Assembly: GCA_012842725.1 (NCBI GenBank)
Contig: DUSG01000234.1
Coordinates: 1-12,337, forward strand
Direction of reading: 5' to 3'
From: Clostridiales bacterium
GTDB taxonomy: Bacteria > Bacillota > Clostridia > Lutisporales > Lutisporaceae
Length of the DNA: 12,337 nucleotides
Shown here: in pieces, positions 1-7,247 of the stretch
Position numbering within the stretch: the first letter of the stretch is position 1
Layout: each line of letters opens with the position of its first letter
Program-made: the position numbers and the translations under genes
Notes under the pieces: generated by a model
What the model saw: only the letters and a program-made list of their open reading frames with translations
Database searches by the model: none
What the model was told of the DNA's origin: nothing

Positions 1-94
1 AAAATAATGCATATACCCAAAATAGTTTACTTATTGCTCTCCGCATATTGCAACCGCATACGACATAGATAATTAATAATCCTAATTTTTTCAC

Positions 95-124
95 AAAAAA
101 AGACGCAAGTAAACCTCTTGCGTT
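95..124 (-). terminator. Rho-independent terminator of the sigma/ABC operon
   Basis: Read on the minus strand, a perfect 7-bp stem (ACGCAAG / CTTGCGT, plus-strand arms 103-109 and 117-123) with a 7-nt loop is followed by one C and seven consecutive T (plus-strand A run 95-101). This is a classic intrinsic terminator. It lies about 80 bases past the stop codon of the last operon gene. The run of T exists only on the minus strand, so it does not serve a plus-strand gene. Confidence 0.85.
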
Positions 125-202
125 ATATGCCTCATTACTAAAACATTGCTAAATTTAATTTATCTTAATATCTCTGTGACTTTTGCTTGCCTTTGAAGCC
201 AG

Positions 203-1216
203 TTAATTTTCTTTATCAGCTTCATCTCCATCCATAACATTGATAAATATCCTCTTTGACATTCCGCCATTCAGTGGCTTTATATATATATATTCATTGC
301 CTGAATTACAAGCATAGAGATGCTTTATATCATTATTTATATTTACCAGACTGTCATCTCTATTCCAATCTAATAAAAGTTTAGAATCAGATATTTCAAT
401 AGGTACACTATCATCACCTATAATCGCAACATGTTCTCCTTTGTTTATTTTAAGTTCTTCTAGAGGTAATGTGATATTTCCATATTTATCTAATTGATAA
501 GGTATAAAATAAGTGACAATTCTTCTCATGTCTTGTTCTCCATTTTTTCCCACTAAGTTTTTGGGAACAAGGCGTGTTTCTTTTATAGCTCCGTCAACGA
601 CTTCTATTTTTCCGCCTATTACATAGTTCTGTTCAACAAATGTAAAAAGTTTATTATCCTTGTAGCTGATTATTCTATAATGAATATATTTCTCATCATC
701 ATCTATTGATGAAATTATTATTATTGAAGACTTATTTTCAGGAAATCCGATAATATGGACCGGCAGCGGTTTGCTGCTGTTTTCGAACATACTGCTGTAC
801 ACCATTTCAAAATCACCATTATTTATCGGATTCCATATAACTGCCAGTAAATTGTTATCCTTATGATAGGGCTTGTTGATTTTGAAAAAATGAAGCCATT
901 GATAAATATTTTCATCCTCAAATTTTAACATTTGTTTTGATATTGGCTCTCCCATTGACGCATCGCTCCTGAAACTCTTTTCATTATAGTTATAAAAACC
1001 GCCTATTAAAAGCAATAATATACATATTCCCAATGCAGAGTATTTTAATGATAATTTATAATTGATGGTATTTACAGATACTGGTTTTCTACCATTTTTC
1101 AAATTGCAATGCACACTTTTATTCAAATTTGCATAAGGGAAGCCTGAGAAAAACTTATCAACATCCTTCTTGGCCTGAAACAGAATTTTTTCCATATCAT
1201 TTTTATCAGTATTCAT
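203..1216 (-). CDS. Putative anti-sigma factor, single-pass membrane protein
   Basis: A 337-residue protein encoded directly after the ECF sigma gene with an ATGA overlap (1213-1216), an arrangement typical of sigma/anti-sigma pairs. Residues 1-57 form a short, polar, probably cytoplasmic segment; 58-76 are one strongly hydrophobic membrane helix; about 78-337 form a large domain predicted to lie outside the cell, which I do not recognise. The N-terminal segment has no HxxxCxxC zinc anti-sigma motif, so if it binds the sigma factor it does so by another fold. The start is well supported by AAGGAGG a few bases upstream. The role as anti-sigma factor and sensor is inferred from position and topology, not from a recognised domain. 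It could instead be a membrane effector co-expressed with the sigma factor. Confidence 0.65.
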   Translation of the reverse strand: MNTDKNDMEKILFQAKKDVDKFFSGFPYANLNKSVHCNLKNGRKPVSVNTINYKLSLKYSALGICILLLLIGGFYNYNEKSFRSDASMGEPISKQMLKFEDENIYQWLHFFKINKPYHKDNNLLAVIWNPINNGDFEMVYSSMFENSSKPLPVHIIGFPENKSSIIIISSIDDDEKYIHYRIISYKDNKLFTFVEQNYVIGGKIEVVDGAIKETRLVPKNLVGKNGEQDMRRIVTYFIPYQLDKYGNITLPLEELKINKGEHVAIIGDDSVPIEISDSKLLLDWNRDDSLVNINNDIKHLYACNSGNEYIYIKPLNGGMSKRIFINVMDGDEADKEN

Positions 1217-1755
1217 ATATACTCCTCCTTAGATATAAGCTTTCTCAGCTTTTCTCTTCCCCTATGCAACCGCACTTTTACATTGCTTTCACTGATTTTC
1301 AAAATATCTGCTATTTCCGCTACAGTAAATTCTTCAAAATAGTATAAGCTTATAGGAAGCCTGTATTTAATTGGAAGATCCATTACTAATCTAAATATTT
1401 GACTTCCTTCAACTTCTTCCAACATTCTACCGGTCTCCCGTAAGGATTTATTATAATCATTTAAAACACCGACCGTAATAAGCTTTCTAAAAGCTGCAGA
1501 TTTAAGATAATCCTTGCACAAATTAGAAGTAATTCTGCATATCCACGTATAGTAACTGCATTCACCTCTAAATTTTTCTAAATTGTAATATAATCTTATG
1601 AATACTTCTTGATAAATATCTTGCGCTTGATGTACATCTCTCAAATAATAATAAGCAATCTTCATTACCTGGTTTCCAAATCTCCGCATTAAGTATTCCA
1701 ATTGTTCTTCTTTATTGTCGCAATGAATGGATTGCTTTTCTACACTGTCCTGCAT
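1213..1755 (-). CDS. RNA polymerase sigma factor, ECF subfamily
   Basis: A sigma-70 family protein of the extracytoplasmic-function type, with regions 2 and 4 only. Numbered from the upstream ATG at 1761, residues 24-88 form region 2, containing the core-binding and -10-recognition helices (RDVHQAQDIYQEVF, then YTWICRITSNLCKDYLK). Residues 89-117 are a linker. Residues 118-176 are region 4, with a helix-turn-helix at about 145-166 (FTVAEIADILKISESNVKVR) that would read the -35 element. Two in-frame ATGs compete. GGGGAG (1762-1767) abuts the first (1759-1761) with no spacer but sits 6 nt before the second (1753-1755), so I chose the second, giving 180 residues. The gene follows the ABC permease gene by about 36 bases and overlaps the putative anti-sigma gene. 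It probably drives its own operon from the promoter at 4892-4918. Confidence 0.93.
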   Translation of the reverse strand: MQDSVEKQSIHCDNKEEQLEYLMRRFGNQVMKIAYYYLRDVHQAQDIYQEVFIRLYYNLEKFRGECSYYTWICRITSNLCKDYLKSAAFRKLITVGVLNDYNKSLRETGRMLEEVEGSQIFRLVMDLPIKYRLPISLYYFEEFTVAEIADILKISESNVKVRLHRGREKLRKLISKEEYI

Positions 1756-1791
1756 ATTCATCTCCCCAGTGTGTTAAACATTAAACCTTTT

Positions 1792-2739
1792 TTATGCCCT
1801 AATCTCCTGTTTCATAAAATAGATATAAGAGATTGTAAAACAAATCATGTTTATTGCGATCAGACTTACAAAATGCGGCCAAATGATCATTAAACTCTGT
1901 AAGAAAGGTAATGCACTGGGTATGGCTCCTATCAGTTGTTCCTGAGATACAAAACCCAGTGATCTAACTCCCGGGTTTAAAAGAGTTATTGTTGTTTCAT
2001 CATAAAGAGTGGTAGGAGAAATTCTATTTAAATACAATTTCATTTTACTGTTCTTTAACGCTATATCGAGTGTAGATGTACTGTTCAGAGGGTACAGAAA
2101 ATCTGCCAGAACATTTATCAAAAGCCCCAGGAATATTGCTAAAAACAACCATACAGCTATCACTGCAAGGGCTGAGGTTGCAGTCTGTTTAAAAAGAATT
2201 GAAAACAACTGCGATAAAGCAAGCCAAAATGACATATAAAATATGGTCAATACTAGATAAGTGAATATCCTGAACAGTTCATCAACAGTAGGGGGAACTC
2301 CGGTCATTATTATTCCTAAAGCTCCTATTGCAACACCTAAAACAAAAACCATCAATGCTATTATAGTAACCCCTGCCAGAAATTTCCCGTTGATTATAGA
2401 ATCTCTAGCAATTGGTTGCGCCATCAACCTGCTTAAAGTACCTCTGTTCCTCTCTCCGTTTATTGAATCAAATCCTAGAGCTAATCCGACAAAAGGTCCT
2501 AAAAATGACATAAATGATATAAACGATGGAATAGAACCATCTGAAGCGGTAAAAAGTCTAAGAAAAACGAATGTATCGCTTTCCTGTTTTCCAATAGCTT
2601 CAACTATTCCTTTTCCGGCGGCAAAAATACTCGAAAATCCAGTAATTGCTATAATAAATAATACTATAAAGAATCTCTTGCTGTGAAGATGATCAGCTAA
2701 CTCTTTCTTATATAAAATCCATAATCCGCTTTTGTTCAT
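1792..2739 (-). CDS. ABC-2 type transporter permease
   Basis: Integral membrane subunit of an ABC exporter, about 315 residues. It begins with a short cytoplasmic stretch (MNKSGLWILYKKELADHLHSKR-like), then a first membrane helix, a loop of about 50 residues, and at least five further hydrophobic segments. The motif GERNRGTLSRLMAQPIARDS followed by GK after the second helix is the coupling region characteristic of ABC-2/NosY-like permeases (E-R-x-x-GTL...P..R). The reading frame is open back to a TTG at 2760, but AAAGGAGTG (2745-2753) lies 5-7 nt before the ATG at 2737-2739, so that is the likely start. The ribosome binding site sits inside the last codons of the ATPase gene, with a 4-base gap between the genes, indicating coupled translation. 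The substrate is unknown; such pairs often export peptides, antibiotics or envelope components. Confidence 0.9.
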   Translation of the reverse strand: MNKSGLWILYKKELADHLHSKRFFIVLFIIAITGFSSIFAAGKGIVEAIGKQESDTFVFLRLFTASDGSIPSFISFMSFLGPFVGLALGFDSINGERNRGTLSRLMAQPIARDSIINGKFLAGVTIIALMVFVLGVAIGALGIIMTGVPPTVDELFRIFTYLVLTIFYMSFWLALSQLFSILFKQTATSALAVIAVWLFLAIFLGLLINVLADFLYPLNSTSTLDIALKNSKMKLYLNRISPTTLYDETTITLLNPGVRSLGFVSQEQLIGAIPSALPFLQSLMIIWPHFVSLIAINMICFTISYIYFMKQEIRA

Positions 2740-2743
2740 TTTT

Positions 2744-3685
2744 TCACTCCTTTCCTGCAAAATATCTGCTGTAGATATCGTCCAACTCTCTCCCTCTCTG
2801 TTTTAAATACCGTATCTCATAATCATTTTGGCTTAAGAGCTTAACAAGTTCTTTTCTGATTTCTACATGCGATTGAATTATAACCTTTCCTTCAATTGTT
2901 TTAATATCACTTATCCCGTTAATTGAATTTATCATTTCTATGACTTTTCCGTCTAAAGGAAGAACCTCAATTTCCAAGGTAATAGGCTCATTTTCAAAAA
3001 CTTTTTCCCCTAAAGTTTCTATAGGCCCTATGGCCAAAAGATTACCTTTTACAAATATACCTACCCTGTCACATATTTTTTGAATCTGATGCAAAAGGTG
3101 TGAAGATATGATTATGGTTCTATTATCTTTCTTTGAAAGCTCCGTGATTAAGTCAAGCATTTCCCTTACACCTTCAGGGTCAAGGCCCAGCGTAGGTTCA
3201 TCCAATATGATTATCTTAGGGTCTTTCATAAGGGTATCTGCTATACCAAGTCTTTGCTTCATTCCTCTTGAATAAGTACCAACTTTTTTATCTCTTACGT
3301 CTGACAGTTTCACTCTTTCCAGCAACTTTTCAATTCTTTCTTCAATGATGTCTGGTTCCAGACCGTTAAGTTGCCCGGTAAATCTGAGATTCTCCCTCCC
3401 GGTCATATCTTCATAGAAACCGACGTTATCAGGCAAATATCCTACAATCCTTTTTACCCTCAGGGTTTCCTTTGTTGCATCGCAACCAGCCACTTCAGCA
3501 GTCCCCTCAGTCGGTTCCGTCAATCCTAGGAGCATAAGTAATGTTGTTGTTTTGCCTGCTCCATTAGGTCCTAAAAGTCCAAAGATTTCTCCCTCATATA
3601 TTTCAAGATTCAAGTTATCCACAGCAGTAAAATCGCCGTATTTTTTTGTAAGCCCTGTTGTTTTTATAATAACCTTATCCATCAT
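2744..3685 (-). CDS. ABC transporter ATP-binding protein
   Basis: A 313-residue nucleotide-binding subunit with all catalytic motifs intact: Walker A GPNGAGKTT at 39-47, ABC signature YSRGMKQRL at 138-146, Walker B IIILDEP at 158-164 (E163 catalytic), D-loop GLD following, and switch histidine H196 in SSHLL. The first 220 or so residues are the ATPase domain. The remaining 90 or so form the C-terminal extension common in ATPases that pair with ABC-2 permeases of the drug/bacteriocin-export type (CcmA/NatA-like). Two adjacent ATGs open the gene (3683-3685 and 3680-3682); AGAAGG lies 5 nt before the first and falls in the final codons of the upstream gene, 2 bases away. Its partner is the permease encoded immediately downstream. 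Confidence 0.95.
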   Translation of the reverse strand: MMDKVIIKTTGLTKKYGDFTAVDNLNLEIYEGEIFGLLGPNGAGKTTTLLMLLGLTEPTEGTAEVAGCDATKETLRVKRIVGYLPDNVGFYEDMTGRENLRFTGQLNGLEPDIIEERIEKLLERVKLSDVRDKKVGTYSRGMKQRLGIADTLMKDPKIIILDEPTLGLDPEGVREMLDLITELSKKDNRTIIISSHLLHQIQKICDRVGIFVKGNLLAIGPIETLGEKVFENEPITLEIEVLPLDGKVIEMINSINGISDIKTIEGKVIIQSHVEIRKELVKLLSQNDYEIRYLKQRGRELDDIYSRYFAGKE

Positions 3686-3687
3686 AT

Positions 3688-4851
3688 TTACCTTCTCCCG
3701 TATGTTTTAAATATCTTGTATAATCCAAAACCTAATGCAGCGATAACAGCTATTGCTGCTAATCCCCATAAGGTTGACGTCTTAACCATCATTCTTATTT
3801 CAGCTGAACTGGTAACTTCCGGAGCTCGTGCAGATATTTCTACCACATAATCTCCTACGAGAGCTTTCTCATCCGGCGTGATAGTAGCTTTGACAGTTGC
3901 ACTTTCTCCTGCGCCAATGGCATCAATACTGTCCTTTTCAAACTCAACATTCCACCCGGTGGGTTGCCATGATGATAATTTAATATTTCTCAACTCAGCG
4001 CTTCCGGTATTTTGTATAAGAATATCTATAGTTTCACCTTTTCCGGCTGTTGTTTCTGCGTTAAGTCTGCCTGTTACCGTGGTAACCTTCATTCCATATG
4101 TACCTGTTATAATCACTTTAACCTCTGTGCTTAATGTTTCGCTGTTGGACACTGCGGCAATAGGGATGATATATTCACCGGCAGTTATTGTGGCAGGAGG
4201 TGTTATTTCTACTACCAAATTGGCTGTTCTGTTAGATTCGATGGGAATGCTTGCAATCTCTTTGGAGTCATATTTTTCAGTAAATTTCACCTGCCATCCT
4301 CTACCCACATCTGCTCCTAAACTATAGGTTTGAGCATCGTTTTTATTGTTCTTTATCTGCAATTCATATTTAAAACTCGTACTGCTCGACCCTTTTAACT
4401 CTTTATAATTTGTTTCTATTTCTCCCTTGTTTTCAGCATCAGGTTTTATAATATATCTCATATTCAATCTATCACTGTAGCCACCGGAAGTAGCTCCCAA
4501 AACTACATTATAAGTTCCTTCTTCTGCTTCCTTAGGAACTTTAACATTCAAGTATATATCGGTATCATCTTTAGATACATAAACTCTATCGATTATTCTG
4601 CCTCCCCCTTCTAGGTATGCTTCCCAGTTCTCAGGCAAGGACAAGATTTTCAATTCTATTTCTCTTCCGACTCCTGTTGAATTGGATACAGTAACTGTTG
4701 TTTCAATGTTTTCTCCCGGCTTAATCACTATACTGGGATATGTAGTATAAATAGATATACCTCCTGCTGCTGATACTTCCATAGTCAAAAATATAAACAT
4801 AAGTATAAATACTAATGAAAATAGCTTTGTGTAAATTAATTCCTTTTTCAT
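3688..4851 (-). CDS. Exported, membrane-anchored protein with three NEW3-like beta domains
   Basis: First gene of the operon. From ATG 4851 the product (387 residues) starts with a signal peptide (MKK, a long hydrophobic run, then VSAAGG). Three tandem beta-sandwich modules of about 110 residues follow, roughly at 38-140, 145-260 and 262-365 (numbered from the upstream TTG at 4872). Each carries the pattern of NPCBM-associated NEW3 domains: a PG(E/K)-containing start, N(S/T)G, a GW(E/Q/N)V-type strand, P..A..G.Y.(I/V)...A. One C-terminal membrane helix (about 368-386) ends in a basic tail (KTYGRR). It would be displayed outside the membrane next to the ABC exporter, perhaps as an accessory or substrate-binding subunit. 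GGGGAGG (4864-4870) touches the ATG at 4863 and is 12 nt from ATG 4851; I prefer 4851 because it gives a standard signal peptide. The domain assignment comes from pattern recognition only. Confidence 0.8.
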   Translation of the reverse strand: MKKELIYTKLFSLVFILMFIFLTMEVSAAGGISIYTTYPSIVIKPGENIETTVTVSNSTGVGREIELKILSLPENWEAYLEGGGRIIDRVYVSKDDTDIYLNVKVPKEAEEGTYNVVLGATSGGYSDRLNMRYIIKPDAENKGEIETNYKELKGSSSTSFKYELQIKNNKNDAQTYSLGADVGRGWQVKFTEKYDSKEIASIPIESNRTANLVVEITPPATITAGEYIIPIAAVSNSETLSTEVKVIITGTYGMKVTTVTGRLNAETTAGKGETIDILIQNTGSAELRNIKLSSWQPTGWNVEFEKDSIDAIGAGESATVKATITPDEKALVGDYVVEISARAPEVTSSAEIRMMVKTSTLWGLAAIAVIAALGFGLYKIFKTYGRR

Positions 4852-4891
4852 AACTATTTCCATCCTCCCCAATTTAGTCTTTTATATGATT

Positions 4892-4918
4892 GACGACTCT
4901 CAAAAAAATAAGGTTACA
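4892..4918 (-). promoter_or_regulatory. ECF-type promoter of the sigma/ABC operon
   Basis: On the minus strand TGTAAC (4918-4913) is followed by 17 bases, including a run of seven T, and then CGTC (4895-4892). Bacillus ECF sigma promoters have TGtAAC/TGAAAC at -35 and CGAC/CGTC/CGTA at -10 with 16-17 bases between, so the match is close. Transcription would start near 4884-4886, leaving a leader of about 35 nt with the GGGGAGG ribosome binding site before ATG 4851. Because the operon encodes an ECF sigma factor, autoregulation is the natural inference. Confidence 0.65.
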
Positions 4919-5019
4919 AATCTAATAAATTTTAATTTAATAGTTTACTGCTCTATTGCATAAAAAGGAATATTAATGTTATCCTAAACATGATAATTTC
5001 AGTGTAAAAGGAGATAGCT

Positions 5020-6198
5020 ATGAGTATTGATATGGCAAAAGAATTGGTATTAAAAGCCGGTATGAAAATTATGGAAAGCGGGCTTATTGCAGGCACATGG
5101 GGTAATGTAAGCTGCAGAATAGATGATAAATACTTCGCTGTAACTCCCAGTGGAAGAAATTATGATACCCTTACTCCAGATGATATAGTAGTTGTCAATA
5201 TATCTAATGGCAGTTATAGCGGTAATATAAAACCATCTTCCGAAAAAAGCGTTCATGCCGGAATATATGAATTATTTCCTGATGTAAATTTCATAATCCA
5301 CACCCATCAGGAATATGCTTCCATATTGAGCGCTTCTTCTATAGAAAAAATTAGATTAGAAAAAAATTATCCATATATCGGCAGTGAAATACCATTTGCG
5401 GATTATGCTTTGCCCGGTACAGATGCTCTGAAAAATAATGTCCTTAAAGCATTAAGGGAATCAAACACTAAAGCAATCATTTTAAAAAATCACGGTGTCA
5501 TATGTTTGGGAACAGATTATGAAGAAACATTCTCAATAGCTTTTGAACTTGAAAAAGCATGCAAAGATTTGATAATAAACCGATATTCAAAACTGAGCGG
5601 AAAAAAGATATTTGATATTGAAGAAATAATAAACTTTTCTATAAATAATGCTAATGAAGATACTGCTTCTAAAATAGAAATCACATATACAAATTGCACA
5701 AGAGCCGAAAATGGAATTCTTGCTTATGGCAATAATGCTGGGTTCAAATCAATAGAAACATTTGAGCCGGGAATGCCTGATGAAATAAAGATTTATTACG
5801 GCATTTTCAAAAAGCATAATGATTTAAAAAATATACAATTAGTAAATACACCAATAATAGAAGCCTTATGTCATCATGATACAGAACTGAAACCCCTTCT
5901 TGACGATTTTGCACAAATTGCAGGAACCGGTGCAAAAATAGTTCCTTTTAATGAGGATAGCATTGTCGATGCGCTATCAGAATCACTGGTAGTACTTGTA
6001 AAAAACGTAGGCGCATTATGTTGCGGCAGAAATGAATCGGAAGCAAACATAGTAGCAATACTCACCCAGAAAAATTGCAAAGCTTATGTGGGAGCATCGT
6101 TATTCGGTGAATTAAACTTCATCAGTCCAACAGAATGCAGAAAAATGTATTATAACTATATAAACAACTACTCTAAACTGAACAAAGTGAACAAATAA
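5020..6198 (+). CDS. Class II aldolase/adducin family protein with a second degenerate domain
   Basis: A 392-residue cytoplasmic protein, nearly twice the usual 200-230 residues of single-domain class II aldolases. The N-terminal domain (1-200) has the family signature: phosphate-binding GN at 28-29, SG at 44-45, SSE at 73-75 (E75 catalytic acid), zinc ligands H94 and H96 in HTHQEYAS, and H158 in KNHGVICLG. Numbering is almost identical to L-fuculose-1-phosphate aldolase (E73, H92, H94, H155). It probably cleaves or dehydrates/epimerises a sugar or sugar-phosphate; the substrate cannot be told. Residues about 255-365 look like a second copy of the fold that has lost its metal ligands. AAAGGAGA (5007-5014) precedes the ATG by about 6 nt. 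The gene stands alone, divergent from the sigma/ABC operon. No convincing housekeeping promoter was found in the 150-base gap. Confidence 0.88.
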   Translation: MSIDMAKELVLKAGMKIMESGLIAGTWGNVSCRIDDKYFAVTPSGRNYDTLTPDDIVVVNISNGSYSGNIKPSSEKSVHAGIYELFPDVNFIIHTHQEYASILSASSIEKIRLEKNYPYIGSEIPFADYALPGTDALKNNVLKALRESNTKAIILKNHGVICLGTDYEETFSIAFELEKACKDLIINRYSKLSGKKIFDIEEIINFSINNANEDTASKIEITYTNCTRAENGILAYGNNAGFKSIETFEPGMPDEIKIYYGIFKKHNDLKNIQLVNTPIIEALCHHDTELKPLLDDFAQIAGTGAKIVPFNEDSIVDALSESLVVLVKNVGALCCGRNESEANIVAILTQKNCKAYVGASLFGELNFISPTECRKMYYNYINNYSKLNKVNK

Positions 6199-6203
6199 AC
6201 TGG

Positions 6204-7145
6204 TTATTTCATCTTTTCTACTATTGTTAGATAATCATCGATATTATCTAGCTTTTCATTTTTATATTTAGCCAGATATTTAACCAACGCTTCTGAACTC
6301 TTCCCTTTAACATCCCATTTAAATGAAGCGATATTAAAGTTTATTTTATTATAATAAGCTTTAAAAACATGTCCTATATTGGCTCCTCTGGTTTCTTTCC
6401 CTATAATTTCTACTTTGTCTTTCAGATTTTCTTTCAGTGTAAGAGCCAACATTTCAGAACCATAGCCACTGTCCTCATCAAGAAAGATAAATATCTTTTT
6501 AAAATCAAAATAAAAATCATCTGATCTGTATTCATGTTTAGAATATGAGAATTCTATAGAAGCAATAATCATATCTCCTGGAAGTAAGTCATCAGCCATA
6601 CTTATCACTTCAGTATAATTGCCCATATGGTTACCTCTCAAGTCCAATATCAGATAGTCTATACCTTTAGCCTTATCTAAAGTCTTGAAGAATTTGCTTT
6701 CAGCATTCTCACCAAAGCTGGTGAGCTTTATGTAGTATGTCTTATCATCTATTTTCTTTTTTTTGAATTCCATCTTTTTATATAAGTTATACCTAAGTTT
6801 TCCCTGTATTAAATCTGCATAGCTGAAAACAGTAACTTCGTCTCCAGCAAATTGTTTTGAATGATCTATCAGCTTATTGATTTCTGCTTTGGTTGTAAAT
6901 ATCTTATTAAGTATATTTTTCTTTAAATTTATATATTCACTGTTTGACAGTGCATAGCTATATAGATAATTCTTCTCAAAATCCCTTATGATTGTTTTAG
7001 CATCAGAAGCAGCAACAATTCCGAAATAGCTAAATAATGAAAACCTATATACTACGAAAACTATTAAAACTGCAAATACAAATATCATGGGCCTTTTCTT
7101 CCTGACAACAACAGTTTTATCTCCAATTGTTGCTTTATTCCTCAA
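6204..7145 (-). CDS. Membrane-anchored S41 (C-terminal processing) peptidase homologue, probably inactive
   Basis: A protein of about 313-316 residues. Residues 22-42 (numbered from GTG 7154) form an N-terminal membrane anchor; the remainder is predicted to be extracytoplasmic. Residues 166-278 follow the S41/CtpA/Prc core: YLILDLRGNHMG (compare DLRgNpGG), a helix, IFIFLDEDSGYGSE at 221-234 aligned with VLVD..SASASE, and IIGKETRGAN at 250-259 aligned with VVGE.TfGKG. The aligned nucleophile Ser is Tyr231 and the general-base Lys becomes Ala or Asn, so catalysis by the usual Ser/Lys dyad looks lost. No PDZ domain is evident between the anchor and the core. AAGGTGG (7151-7157) is 5 nt before TTG 7143-7145, which is a better start than the GTG inside that ribosome binding site. 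The gene converges with the aldolase gene, 5 bases apart. The role may be scaffolding or peptide binding. Confidence 0.65.
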   Translation of the reverse strand: MRNKATIGDKTVVVRKKRPMIFVFAVLIVFVVYRFSLFSYFGIVAASDAKTIIRDFEKNYLYSYALSNSEYINLKKNILNKIFTTKAEINKLIDHSKQFAGDEVTVFSYADLIQGKLRYNLYKKMEFKKKKIDDKTYYIKLTSFGENAESKFFKTLDKAKGIDYLILDLRGNHMGNYTEVISMADDLLPGDMIIASIEFSYSKHEYRSDDFYFDFKKIFIFLDEDSGYGSEMLALTLKENLKDKVEIIGKETRGANIGHVFKAYYNKINFNIASFKWDVKGKSSEALVKYLAKYKNEKLDNIDDYLTIVEKMK

Positions 7146-7217
7146 TATTTCCACCTTCCGATAGTAATTGTATATATTTTAATTATTTACCTATTTGCCA
7201 TTTATTAATCAAAATTT

Positions 7218-7247
7218 TTGGTGCAGCATTCTATAATGCTGCACCAA
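7218..7247 (-). terminator. Hairpin overlapping the end of the GH18 gene, probable terminator
   Basis: A perfect 13-bp inverted repeat (TTGGTGCAGCATT at 7218-7230, its complement at 7235-7247) encloses a 4-nt loop. The 5' arm on the minus strand is formed by the last codons of the GH18 gene, and the TAG stop falls in the loop. Downstream on the minus strand comes AAATTTTG, so the T-tract is short and imperfect. It probably separates the GH18 gene from the S41-homologue gene 76 bases further on. Confidence 0.6.

Noticed and set aside
281..293. TA dinucleotide run
   Set aside because: Falls inside the anti-sigma candidate gene where it simply encodes Tyr-Ile-Tyr-Ile; too short to call a functional repeat.
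2261..2686. Plus-strand open frame of 141 codons
   Set aside because: Lies wholly antisense to the ABC permease gene, has no good ribosome binding site and encodes low-complexity sequence reflecting the hydrophobic codons of the other strand.
3878..4327. Plus-strand open frame of 149 codons
   Set aside because: Antisense shadow of the NEW3-domain gene; the coding evidence (signal peptide, repeated domains) is all on the minus strand.
4956..4985. TTGCAT-N18-TATCCT as a housekeeping promoter for the aldolase gene
   Set aside because: Only 3/6 and 4/6 matches to the consensus boxes in very AT-rich sequence; not better than chance.
6193..6209. Inverted repeat between the convergent aldolase and S41-homologue genes as a bidirectional terminator
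   Set aside because: Only a 6-bp stem made entirely of A/T pairs with no T-tract; too weak to support termination.
7160..7215. TTGATT with a TAAATA or AATAAT -10 as a promoter for the S41-homologue gene
   Set aside because: Either the -10 match or the spacing is poor, and the region is so AT-rich that many such pairs occur.
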